A stretch of 64,000 bases of DNA, from assembly GCF_027533645.1 (NCBI RefSeq), contig NZ_JAQAGY010000015.1, forward strand, positions 62,001 to 126,000, given 5' to 3'. The notes beneath the pieces are model-generated. The model searched no databases. It worked only from the letters and a program-made list of their open reading frames with translations, and was not told where the DNA came from. How positions within the stretch are numbered: the stretch's first letter is position 1; every line of letters starts with the position of its first letter. The DNA is from Paenibacillus caseinilyticus. GTDB lineage: Bacteria; Bacillota; Bacilli; Paenibacillales; NBRC-103111. Both the position numbers and the translations under genes were made by a program. This document shows positions 32,850 through 41,035 of this stretch, one piece after another.

Positions 32850-33674
32850 CTATCCGCCCAGCTTGTTCACGATCTTCAGCACGGCATCCCGGGTCAGCTT
32901 GTTGCCGCCGCCGGCAAGGAGCTTGACGGTCGCATGGGCCAAGGCCAGCGGAATCTTGCAGAAGCTGAGCGCCGGGCCTTCCTTCAAATCCGCGATATAC
33001 GCATCGGCCATCGTCAGATTGCGCCGCGTATACTGCAGCATCTCCTTGAACTCCCATCCTTCGGGATAGAAGTCCACGCCCCGTTCGAGATCCTCGCCCC
33101 GGTTGCGGAGAATATTGACGGCCTGCAGCCCCCGGCCGAAGGCCACGGCCTTCTCCTTGTCGGACTTCGTCCCGTCATACCAGTACCAGAGCTCGGACAG
33201 CATCTCCCCGACCATGCCGGCGACACTGTAGGTATACCGGTCGAGATCCGCTTCGGTACGGATCGTCCACTTCCGGTCGACCCACTCGGCCATCTGCTCC
33301 GACATCATCGCAATATAGCGGTAGACGGTCTGCGCGATGGCCGACGGACAGAGCAGCGCCCACTCGTGAACCTGCATGGTAACCGCAGGCAGCGTGCCCT
33401 GATACGGAGCGAGCAGCTTCGTTGTCGCTTCCTGCAGATTGGGAGCCTGGAACGCCTCCCGCATCCCGTATAACAGCTCTGACTTCACCCCGGGGGCAAG
33501 CCCTTCATGGTCTTCTATCTCGTCAATCGCGCGCATACACAGGTATGCCGAGGTGACGGCTTCCCGCAGCCCCTGATCCAGACGGCTGATCGGAATATAA
33601 AAAGTTCTGCTCGTTTTCTGCAGCATGCTCATGGCATCATTCAGGACAACGTTAGTAATGGGTGTTCCCTCCAA
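32850..33674 (-). CDS. Squalene/phytoene synthase family protein
   Basis: 274 residues of the head-to-head prenyl synthase fold. First aspartate-rich motif is complete (CMRAIDEIEDHEG). The second, normally NxLRDxxED, reads NILRNRGEDLERGVDFYP, so its first Asp is Asn. It may act on farnesyl or geranylgeranyl diphosphate; B. subtilis YisP, of the same fold, is a farnesyl diphosphate phosphatase. The frame begins at TTG 33674, but that codon overlaps the ribosome site (GGAGGG). The next good spacing falls on ATT 33659, a rare start, otherwise ATG 33632. No other isoprenoid gene nearby. Confidence 0.82.
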   Translation of the reverse strand: MEGTPITNVVLNDAMSMLQKTSRTFYIPISRLDQGLREAVTSAYLCMRAIDEIEDHEGLAPGVKSELLYGMREAFQAPNLQEATTKLLAPYQGTLPAVTMQVHEWALLCPSAIAQTVYRYIAMMSEQMAEWVDRKWTIRTEADLDRYTYSVAGMVGEMLSELWYWYDGTKSDKEKAVAFGRGLQAVNILRNRGEDLERGVDFYPEGWEFKEMLQYTRRNLTMADAYIADLKEGPALSFCKIPLALAHATVKLLAGGGNKLTRDAVLKIVNKLGG

Positions 33675-34083
33675 AATGTAACTAGCCTAAGTTGGACTAG
33701 CTATAGCTTTTTTCTTATGATACCATACGTTGCCACAGGGATACCAAATATGAAAACATTTTCACACCTGGATTCCCCGGCCCCGCTGTTCTGTTCCAAA
33801 TCCTGTCAGAGGCGGGCCTCCCGGACGCCCGCCCATCCGACTTGGGAGAGGGCTTCAGCGTGGGCGCCGCTTGGCGCAGCACTAGCATCCCGCGCCTGGA
33901 CGCGGAGAAGTCTCCCCGGATGGTTCCGCACCTATTCATTACCCCATCTTCATCTACTTGTCTCACGAAGGCGCACCCGAACCGATTATACATTCAACAC
34001 GGCGCTCAACGCCGAAGGCCATCCCGGATTCTTCCCTGCCTTACCGCCTTCGCTTGCCCTTCCACTCTAAGGAGTACCGCACC
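33675..34083. other. 409-base region without a recognised gene
   Basis: It must hold the promoter of the squalene/phytoene synthase homologue (A/T-rich at about 33700-33760, TATGATACCATACG). The right part is GC-rich and open in several frames, including a 92-codon minus frame at 33715-33993, but none has a ribosome site or a protein-like composition. Confidence 0.45.
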
Positions 34084-35382
34084 TTATAAGACCCGCTCCA
34101 GCGCACCGATCACGTTCCCGAGCCTCTCCAGCAGCATCCTCATGTCGGGATACGCCTCCAGGGACCGCTTCTTGTGCTGCTCCGCGGCCTTCGCGAGCGC
34201 AGCGTGAGCCCCTGGATCCAGATACGCCTCTTCCCCGTACAGGTCATCCGCCGCCAAGCCTGCGGCCGCGGCCCCGGAGCTCTCCGCCAACTGGCTGATC
34301 GGCTGCCCGGGTTCGAGCAGATCCTTCAGCACGGTGAGGTCAGCCGCGTCGACCGCAAGCGTCTGCTCCTCCGTGTCCTCCTCGTCCAGCTGCCCGACCA
34401 CGCCGCGCAGCTCCATATAATCTGCTTGCGACAGAGGACTGGCCCCGCCCTCGTAGGATTCCTGGGAGGCGAAGCTCCCTTCCCTATAGATCATCCGCTC
34501 CACCTTGTTATACATTCGCTGCAGCCGGCTGAGGGTATCCTTGAGCTTGGCCTGCTGGGCGTCCTCCAGGGATCCGCTGCGGGGATAGAACTGCAGGAGC
34601 TTGTAAGCCGCCGTCCGGCTGCCCGTACTGATATTGAACGTCGTGGTTACTTCCATCAGCACATCGGCCTTCATCGGCACTTCGATCTTGTTTCCCTTGG
34701 AGAGGGACTGCTTGATCTCCGTGGAGAGCTTCCCCGAGTACGGCGTGCCGTCTTCGCCTTCGAGCTGGAAGGTCCCCCGCTTCACATTCACCGCTGCCAG
34801 AATCCCTTGGGATGTCAGGGTGGATGTACTCTCGTTCGTCTGCTGGATGAGCAGGCAGGCTCTCTCCAATTCGGCTGCGGTCAGCCGTGCGGACGTGTGT
34901 CCCCCGTTCGGCGCGCCGTGCACCAAGAGCACGCTCGCCTTTGCGCGCAGCATCAGCTCCAGCAGCCGCTGGTAAGCGGCAGCAGCTCTTGGACTGAACC
35001 GCTTCAGGCTGCTCTGGAGCAGCGCTTCCTGCGGACTGTCCCGCACCAGCTCGGCGAGAGCCTGTACCGCCCTTGTGGCGGGCGTGACCCCGAACAGGTC
35101 CGCTTCGTGCCGCGACTCCAGCCGGATGCCGTACGGTGAGCCGTGAATCTGCACGGCACACAGCGCATTCTCCCCGCTTACCACGGCAGGCACTTTCTTC
35201 AGATCCGGCAGCCAGCGCGCATCGAGCGTATAGACCGTATGCTGAACCGCAGTCAGCAGCTCAGCGAGCAGGGCCGCTTCCATACGGGCGCCTTCCCGCA
35301 GCTCGAACCGGATCTCGATCTGGTCTCTGCCGGATTGCAGGGCATCGTCCGTGACCGTTGTCATTCTCTCAGAGAGCTTCAC
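34084..35382 (-). CDS. Unknown cytoplasmic protein, 432 residues
   Basis: No family recognised and no membrane segment. The N-terminal 200 residues look like an alpha/beta domain (IEIRFELREGARMEAALLAELLTAVQHTVYTLDARWL), the middle has beta-rich text (GILAAVNVKRGTFQLEGEDGTPYSGKLS, EVPMKADVLMEVTTTFNI), and the C-terminus is acidic and helical. Two GTG starts are possible; GTG 35382 fits the GAGGTGA site better than GTG 35388. Alone in its transcript; no neighbour suggests a role. Confidence 0.65.
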   Translation of the reverse strand: MKLSERMTTVTDDALQSGRDQIEIRFELREGARMEAALLAELLTAVQHTVYTLDARWLPDLKKVPAVVSGENALCAVQIHGSPYGIRLESRHEADLFGVTPATRAVQALAELVRDSPQEALLQSSLKRFSPRAAAAYQRLLELMLRAKASVLLVHGAPNGGHTSARLTAAELERACLLIQQTNESTSTLTSQGILAAVNVKRGTFQLEGEDGTPYSGKLSTEIKQSLSKGNKIEVPMKADVLMEVTTTFNISTGSRTAAYKLLQFYPRSGSLEDAQQAKLKDTLSRLQRMYNKVERMIYREGSFASQESYEGGASPLSQADYMELRGVVGQLDEEDTEEQTLAVDAADLTVLKDLLEPGQPISQLAESSGAAAAGLAADDLYGEEAYLDPGAHAALAKAAEQHKKRSLEAYPDMRMLLERLGNVIGALERVL

Positions 35383-35631
35383 AGGCACTCACCTCATGAC
35401 TGCAGGATGGAGGAATCCACACAACATACTATGCTTCTAGTATATCTTTTTGAGCGACAGAAAGAAAAGAGAGAGCGTATACCTAAGTCCGTTATTCGGA
35501 CGGGATACCCGTGAGCGGAGGAAGAATCGTGCCGGGCCTCCAAAACCTTTTCGCATGTAAGGCCAATTTAGTGTACAATGGCAGGAAGGAATGCCGTTAC
35601 CAGGTAAAATTAATGTTCAGGAGATGCAGAC

Positions 35632-36105
35632 ATGGCCCAAGAAGAAGTAATTCTAACCCGCGAGGGATTTGCAAAATTAGAGCAGGAACTCGAGGAACTC
35701 AAAACGGTCAAGCGCAAGGAGCTCGCCACCCGTCTCAAGACGGCGATCAGCTACGGCGACCTTAAGGAAAACAGCGAGTACCATTCCGCCAAGGATGACC
35801 AGGCTTTCTTGGAGACGCGGATCATCACGATCGAACAGATGCTGAAGAAAGCCAAGATTGCGGAAACCGCGGATACGTCTAAGGTAAGCGTAGGCTGCGT
35901 CGTCGTGCTGTATGATGTGGAATTCGCCGAGAAAATCGAATACCGCATCGTAGGCCCTTCCGAAGCCGACGTACTCGAGAACCGGATCTCGTATGAAAGC
36001 CCGCTGGGCGTATCGCTGATGAACAAAAAAGTAGGCGATAAGATCAGCGTGAATGCCCCGGTGGGCATCATCACATACGAACTGCTTGAGATCCGGTCCG
36101 TATAA
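35632..36105 (+). CDS. greA: Transcription elongation factor GreA
   Basis: 157 residues. Rescues backtracked RNA polymerase by stimulating transcript cleavage. N-terminal coiled coil (REGFAKLEQELEELKTVKRKELATRLKTAISYGDLKENSEYHSAKDDQAFLETRI) with the conserved acidic tip D and E (GDLKENSEY), then the C-terminal domain ending SPLGVSLMNKKVGDKISVNAPVGIITYELLEI. ATG 35632 follows AGGAGATGCAGAC. A TACAAT box lies at 35574-35579. A strong terminator follows. Confidence 0.97.
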   Translation: MAQEEVILTREGFAKLEQELEELKTVKRKELATRLKTAISYGDLKENSEYHSAKDDQAFLETRIITIEQMLKKAKIAETADTSKVSVGCVVVLYDVEFAEKIEYRIVGPSEADVLENRISYESPLGVSLMNKKVGDKISVNAPVGIITYELLEIRSV

Positions 36106-36140
36106 ATAGCGCAGCCTCCTGTGCCCAAGCCGCCATCAAC

Positions 36141-36180
36141 CAAAAAGACATGCCGCTCCCAAAGCCGGCATGTCTTTTTG
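36141..36180. terminator. Bidirectional terminator after greA
   Basis: Fifteen-base arms (36141-36155 and 36166-36180) with an A run before and a T run after. Confidence 0.85.
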
Positions 36181-36411
36181 GGCATGCTCAGCTGCAAGAA
36201 CGTTGCAAGCGGAAGATTTGTGCCGTGGGTAGGATCTGATTATAACGAATTGTTCCATTGTCCGCTCGGTGCTGCGTTGCTACCATAAGGATAAACCCAC
36301 CGACGGGAGTGATCAGAATGACAAACAACCTGAACTTAGCGAATGTCCGCCTCATTTCATTTTACAAGAAGGCTGTCCACAAACATACGCTTAGCGATGG
36401 AGGTATATCAC

Positions 36412-38142
36412 TTGCACAAGCTGAAAACATTCCTGGCCTACTACAAGCCTTACAAAAAAGTGTTAGTTCTGGATCTGCTCTTTGCCGCCTTGGCTTCGGC
36501 GACCGTCCTTGTGTATCCGATGCTGGTCAATCACATCACCACAACCGCAATAAGCGATGAAGGCATCGCAGCGGGGCTGGTCATACAGATGGTTGGTTTT
36601 TTCCTGGTATTGATGATCGTTGAATATATCTGCGGCTTCTACACCGATTATTATGGGCATGTGATGGGGGCCCGGATGGAGTGCGACATGCGGGAAGATT
36701 GCTTTCGGCATTATCAGAAGCTCTCCTTCTCCTATCACGACAACACGCAGACAGGGCAGATGATGTCCCGTATGACAACCGACTTGTTCGATATCTCGGA
36801 ACTGGCGCATCATGGACCCGAAGATGCCGTGATCTCTTTGGTGCGAATCGCCGGCTCGTTTATAATCCTGGCCCATATCGATTGGTTCCTAACGCTGACG
36901 ATTTTCTTGATTTTGCCGTGCATGTTCCTGTTTGCCTATCATTACAGCCTGAAAGTAAAGGACGCCCTGCAACGGAATAAGGAACGGATGGGCGACATCA
37001 ACTCGCAGATCGAGGACAGCCTGTCGGGGATCAGAGTCGTTCAATCGTTCGCAGGCGAAGAACTCGAACTGGAGAAGTTCCGCAAGAGCAACCTGCGTTT
37101 TCTAGAGAGCAGGAAGCACGGCTATAAGAGCGAGGCCTTATTTTTCAACGGTCTGACCGCATTCATCTCCTTTATCCAGATTTCGGTTGTTATCGTGGGC
37201 GGCATCCTGATCAGCTATCAGGCGCTGCTTCTGACCGAGCTGATTACCTTTTTGCTGTATTTGGCGACCTTGATCGATCCGGTGAAAAGACTCGTTAACT
37301 TTACGCAGAATCTCCAGAACGGTGCGGCGGGCTTTGAACGGTTCATGGACATTCTGGCGGTGCAGCCGGACATCACCGATGCCGAGGATGCTGCCGTATT
37401 ACGCGAGGTCAAAGGCAAAGTGGAATTCGTGAACGCAGGATTCCGGTATGACGGCGACTCGAAGGACGTGCTGAAGCAAGTCAGCCTGACGGCAAGCCCC
37501 GGTGAGCATATAGCTCTTGTAGGGTTGTCCGGCGCCGGCAAAACGACATTCTGCAATTTAATCCCGCGGTTCTACGACCCCAGCGAAGGGACCATTACGA
37601 TCGATGGCACCGATATAACAACCGTGACGCTGAAGTCGCTGCGTGAGCAGATTGGGATCGTGCAGCAGGAGGTGTATTTATTCGGCGGCACGATTCAAGA
37701 GAATATCGCATATGGAAAACCGGAGGCCAGCGACGAGGAAATCATACATGCTGCGAAGCTCGCCAACGCCCATGAATTCATTATGGGGCTGCCGGGCGGC
37801 TACCATGCCTATGTCGGCCAGCGCGGCGTCAAGCTTTCGGGCGGTCAGAAGCAGCGCATTAGTATTGCGCGCGTCTTTCTCAAGAATCCCCCGATCCTCA
37901 TTTTTGACGAAGCCACTTCCGCTTTGGACCATGAGAGCGAGCGTATGGTGCTCGAGAGCTTCGAGCGGTTGGCCAAGAACCGCACGACCTTCGTCATCGC
38001 CCACCGGCTGTCCAGTATCAGGCGGGCAGACCGAATCATTGTGTTATCTGAACAAGGGATTGCCGAGGAAGGGACACACGAGGAGCTGTGGGCCAAGGAC
38101 GGGATCTATGCGCAATTATACGCTATGCAGTATGCGCGGTAA
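36412..38142 (+). CDS. ABC exporter half-transporter (membrane and ATPase domains fused)
   Basis: 576 residues. Six membrane segments (about 15-310), then an ATPase domain with Walker A GLSGAGKTT, signature LSGGQKQR and Walker B ILIFDEATSALD, plus the H-loop (VIAHRLSS). Likely a homodimeric exporter of lipids, drugs or peptides (MsbA/BmrA-like). TTG 36412 is chosen because GGAGGT precedes it by seven bases and the protein begins at MHKLKTFLAYYKPYKK; the open frame starts further upstream at 36343. GC is lower than in the deo and ara clusters. Confidence 0.9.
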   Translation: MHKLKTFLAYYKPYKKVLVLDLLFAALASATVLVYPMLVNHITTTAISDEGIAAGLVIQMVGFFLVLMIVEYICGFYTDYYGHVMGARMECDMREDCFRHYQKLSFSYHDNTQTGQMMSRMTTDLFDISELAHHGPEDAVISLVRIAGSFIILAHIDWFLTLTIFLILPCMFLFAYHYSLKVKDALQRNKERMGDINSQIEDSLSGIRVVQSFAGEELELEKFRKSNLRFLESRKHGYKSEALFFNGLTAFISFIQISVVIVGGILISYQALLLTELITFLLYLATLIDPVKRLVNFTQNLQNGAAGFERFMDILAVQPDITDAEDAAVLREVKGKVEFVNAGFRYDGDSKDVLKQVSLTASPGEHIALVGLSGAGKTTFCNLIPRFYDPSEGTITIDGTDITTVTLKSLREQIGIVQQEVYLFGGTIQENIAYGKPEASDEEIIHAAKLANAHEFIMGLPGGYHAYVGQRGVKLSGGQKQRISIARVFLKNPPILIFDEATSALDHESERMVLESFERLAKNRTTFVIAHRLSSIRRADRIIVLSEQGIAEEGTHEELWAKDGIYAQLYAMQYAR

Positions 38143-38221
38143 TCCCGGGATCGCGCTGAGGAACCCTTGAGGCAAGCCAGCAGCCTCGTTCTTAACCGCT
38201 TAGCAGTATCGCCCATGCAGA

Positions 38222-38311
38222 CAAGATCAACGGCTTCGCCGTCCTTTAAGATCTCTGCGTGCCAGTCCATACGTTGGTGCACAGGGAGGGAATGGGTATG
38301 GGGTTCCAACC
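38222..38311 (+). repeat. Interspersed repeat, type 1
   Basis: Contains CGGCTTCGCCGTCCTTTAAG, then ATCTCTGCGTGCC, GTCCATACGTTGG and GAATGGGTATGGGGTTCCA. Same order and spacing as 14974-15057. The first 20 bases are also shared with the type 2 copies. Confidence 0.7.
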
Positions 38312-38316
38312 GAACA

Positions 38317-38357
38317 AAGCAGCCCTGATCCGGCATGGTGCCGGACCAGGGCTGCTT
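38317..38357. terminator. Terminator between convergent genes
   Basis: AAGCAGCCCTG (38317-38327) pairs with CAGGGCTGCTT (38347-38357), with inner pairing CCGGCA/TGCCGG. Confidence 0.7.
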
Positions 38358-38449
38358 CGTGCCGTTCGAACTCCTGCCGTAGATGATCATGGATGGTCCC
38401 GGTTCCCGTAACGGCGGGCTTAATCCCTCCAAGCAGGAATATGGCATGT

Positions 38450-39232
38450 CTATAACGCGCCGGCCTTCCCTCCGTCGATATTGACAGACGTCCCTGTCAC
38501 ATAGGAGGCCGCATCGGACACGAGGAACGTGATCACTCTGGCGGCTTCCTCCGTGCCGCCGATCCGTCCGAGCGGCACCCCGTGCCGCGGATCGCGGGAG
38601 TACTCCTCCCAGCTCTTCTCCGGGGCGGTTGCCTGCCAGCCCTTCTCGATCTGGTCGCTGCGGATCAGTCCGATGCATACGGTGTTCACCCGGATGTTGT
38701 CCGGGCCGAGATCCTTGCTCATCGCCTTCGTCAGCGCCATGCCGGCAGCCCGGCTCACCGTAGTCGGGAGGGACGAGGCAGGCGGCGTCTTCGCGATCGA
38801 AGCGGTAACGTTCACGATCGCTCCGCCCCCGGCTTGGCGCAGGTAAGGCAGGGCCGCGTTCGAGACATGGATCGCGCCGAACAGCTTCAGATCCAGATCC
38901 TGCTGCCAGGCGGCCGCGCCCACCTGCTCGAAGGGCTTCGCAGCCGACGTGCCGGCATTGTTCACCACGATATCGAGCCGTCCGAACCGCTGAGCCGCCT
39001 CCGTGACGAACCGCTTGCAATCTTCTTCCCGGGTCACATCCGCGGCCGCGTAGAAGACCTCCTGGCCTGTCCGCTCGAAGATGCGCTCGGCAGCGGCTTT
39101 CAGCGCCTCCTCATCCCTTGCGCATATCGCGACATGGGCTCCCTCCTGCACGAGCTGCACCGCCGTTTCGTATCCGATCCCTTTGCTTCCTCCGGTAATC
39201 ACGGCTGCTTTGCCTTTCAATCCGAGTTCCAT
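38450..39232 (-). CDS. Short-chain dehydrogenase/reductase lacking the usual catalytic Tyr and Lys
   Basis: 260 residues, FabG-like. The nucleotide site is intact (TGGSKGIGYETAV, DIVVNNAGTSAAKP) and the C-terminus ends TSVNIDGGKAGAL. The catalytic region normally reads YxxxK; here the equivalent text is LPTTVSRAAGMALTKA, so Tyr becomes Thr and Lys becomes Arg, while the upstream Ser region is TASIAK. That suggests a non-catalytic or differently acting paralogue. ATG 39232 follows AAGGAGGAG. Substrate unknown. Confidence 0.88.
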   Translation of the reverse strand: MELGLKGKAAVITGGSKGIGYETAVQLVQEGAHVAICARDEEALKAAAERIFERTGQEVFYAAADVTREEDCKRFVTEAAQRFGRLDIVVNNAGTSAAKPFEQVGAAAWQQDLDLKLFGAIHVSNAALPYLRQAGGGAIVNVTASIAKTPPASSLPTTVSRAAGMALTKAMSKDLGPDNIRVNTVCIGLIRSDQIEKGWQATAPEKSWEEYSRDPRHGVPLGRIGGTEEAARVITFLVSDAASYVTGTSVNIDGGKAGAL

Positions 39233-39360
39233 AGAAATGCTCCTCCTTATTTCTATATTCCGGCTTCTTAAGCCACCTTTGTTAGCACCTACCATGCCTT
39301 ATAACGTACTATTCGAGGCCTGTCCCCCATTTCCTGTTCGTTGCCGTGATCCGGACCTGG

Positions 39361-39389
39361 AAAAAGCCCCGGCCGCTGGGGCCGGAGCA
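39361..39389 (-). terminator. Intrinsic terminator
   Basis: GC-rich stem (CCGGCC with GGCCGG) followed on the minus strand by GGGGCTTTTTCC, 30 bases past the stop codon at 39420. Confidence 0.65.
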
Positions 39390-39419
39390 AAACGAAGCTA
39401 TAGCGTGCCCACTGTCCCC

Positions 39420-39911
39420 TTAACGATAATTCAAGGCATAGGAGGAGCCCACCGGAATAATCTCGTACAAGTATTGGTGAAACAGCTCTTTCTCGATCTC
39501 CGTCACCCCGGACTGCGGGCACACGTCGAACAGCAGGGTCCCCGTATGGACATCGTACCGGTTGAAGGTCACAGAGCCGATCGTGAAGATCTCGTTGATC
39601 CGCGCCAGCAGCTCGGAGGGCTTCTGGCTGCGGGCCATTGCGGCCTCGACCACACTCCCGGGAAGCTCGGAGATGGAAGGCACGCCGTCCTCCTGCAGCT
39701 TATCGTAGGATTTGACTTTGAAGCACACATAGGGAGACAGATGCCCGGCTGCCAGGCGCCGCAGATAGGCGGAATCCTGATCGGACAGCTTCAGCTCCTC
39801 GTTCCATGCATAGATGATAGCCTTGTGGCCGCCGGCCGAATGGATGCGGATATACCTCAGATGCGGAGCGTGTTTCTTGATGATGTGTTCCGAAAGTAAG
39901 CGGGTCCCCAT
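39420..39911 (-). CDS. Hypothetical protein, 163 residues
   Basis: Soluble mixed alpha/beta protein with no motif I can name; the segment LDARI-like basic patches are absent and the composition is neutral. ATG 39911 is chosen because AGGTGAT precedes it; the frame is open to 39992 without a site. It is monocistronic, ended by the terminator at 39361-39389. No neighbour suggests a function. Confidence 0.6.
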   Translation of the reverse strand: MGTRLLSEHIIKKHAPHLRYIRIHSAGGHKAIIYAWNEELKLSDQDSAYLRRLAAGHLSPYVCFKVKSYDKLQEDGVPSISELPGSVVEAAMARSQKPSELLARINEIFTIGSVTFNRYDVHTGTLLFDVCPQSGVTEIEKELFHQYLYEIIPVGSSYALNYR

Positions 39912-40241
39912 TACGATCACCTCGTCTGATCTGGTATGAGTTGAAGCCACTATCCGAATGTCAACGCTTACATCTTGGCTTTCGCACAACACGGACAGAG
40001 GTTATATCAGGCAAGGAACCTTACTCGTGCAAAGTCCCCTGCTCTTATCCTATTCGGTTCCCCGCCGAATTAGCAGCTTAAATTGTACCCTTCCACCGCG
40101 GATAACCAAAGAATGACTAGGCACCTCCAGCCAGCAGTGCTTTATCTGCATGCATTCGAACCACCTTTGAATTTTATGATATTTTTACACTTTTATGTTA
40201 TATAATGGTATAATATTTCGCTAAGCTAAGGAGGTTACGTA
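39912..40241. promoter_or_regulatory. 330-base upstream region with a low-GC promoter
   Basis: No gene seen. From about 40150 the base composition becomes A/T-rich and two TATAAT boxes occur (40201-40206 and 40209-40214), with TTTACA at 40184-40189. The AAGGAGG site of the next gene follows at 40229-40235. The exact promoter is unclear. Confidence 0.45.
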
Positions 40242-40961
40242 GTGCGAAAACTATTCTGCGGGTTGATTGCGGGAATGAGCATGGCCGCATCCGTTGCTTA
40301 CTCGTCCGACGCTGTAGAGAACGTATTTTCATCTCCCATCCATATCATGCTGAACGACGAATTGAAAGCGTTAAACCCTGCTTATACGATATTAAATTAT
40401 AAAGGACATCTGTACTTGCCTGCTAGATTTATGGTTGAGAACATGGGCGGGGCGATTGAATATAAGGAGGCGGAAAGAGCGGTCTTCATCTATCATGATG
40501 ACGCAGTAGAGAAACTCTCCACCGTTAATTCAAAGAAAACGGAAGGGGATTACGAATTAACATTGCATTCGGCAGAATCCATTTATGAAAACGGCCGTAT
40601 GCCGGATATATGGGCCAGCTTGGTATATAAAGGAGAGCAGCCCCGTGAAATAACTCATGCCTCTCCTGTACTGGTGTTCTCGATTCAAGATGAGCAGGGA
40701 TTCCAAACAGGGATCTACAGAAACTTATCGGCCAGAAGATCCATATGGAATCCAAACAGCGAACTCTCTGCGAGGCTCTCCTTAGGCTTAATTCGGGAAT
40801 ATCATTTTCAAAAGAAGAAGGGATCGGGCCGTGAAGAATATGAGAATAGTCCGCTGTTTTTACAACCCGGGAACTATACGATTGGGATTGACGCCGCATT
40901 CTCAGACAGCTCCCATTCCCATATAAACCTTAGTACAGAACTCCACATTACGATAAAATAA
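40242..40961 (+). CDS. Exported stalk-domain protein (copper amine oxidase N-terminal-like)
   Basis: 239 residues with a signal peptide ending near VAYSSDA. The segment INVMLND...LNYKGHLYLPARFMVENMGGAIEYKEAERAVFIYHDDA is the copper-amine-oxidase-N (stalk) repeat, common in exported Firmicute proteins and not an enzyme. A second beta-rich domain follows (ASLVYKGEQPREITHASPVLVFSIQDEQGF, PGNYTIGIDAAF), perhaps a substrate-binding module. GTG 40242 follows AAGGAGG. GC is clearly lower than in neighbouring genes, which suggests transfer. Confidence 0.8.
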   Translation: MRKLFCGLIAGMSMAASVAYSSDAVENVFSSPIHIMLNDELKALNPAYTILNYKGHLYLPARFMVENMGGAIEYKEAERAVFIYHDDAVEKLSTVNSKKTEGDYELTLHSAESIYENGRMPDIWASLVYKGEQPREITHASPVLVFSIQDEQGFQTGIYRNLSARRSIWNPNSELSARLSLGLIREYHFQKKKGSGREEYENSPLFLQPGNYTIGIDAAFSDSSHSHINLSTELHITIK

Positions 40962-40991
40962 CGATGAAATATATAACAATGAAATAAAAAA

Positions 40992-41025
40992 TCCCTCCAG
41001 AATGATGGGCTTCACTCGGGAGGGA
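40992..41025 (-). terminator. Terminator between convergent genes
   Basis: TCCCTCC (40992-40998) pairs with GGAGGGA (41019-41025); the minus strand continues in a T run. It ends the deo operon and probably also the stalk-protein gene. Confidence 0.7.
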
Positions 41026-41035
41026 GATTCTTCAA

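Noticed and set aside
33715..33993. 92-codon minus frame in the gap after the squalene/phytoene synthase gene
   Set aside because: No ribosome site, unusual composition, no domain.
36318..36560. Plus frame overlapping the start of the ABC exporter (MTNNLNLANVRL)
   Set aside because: It overlaps the exporter in another frame and becomes shadow sequence; a short leader peptide is possible but unsupported.
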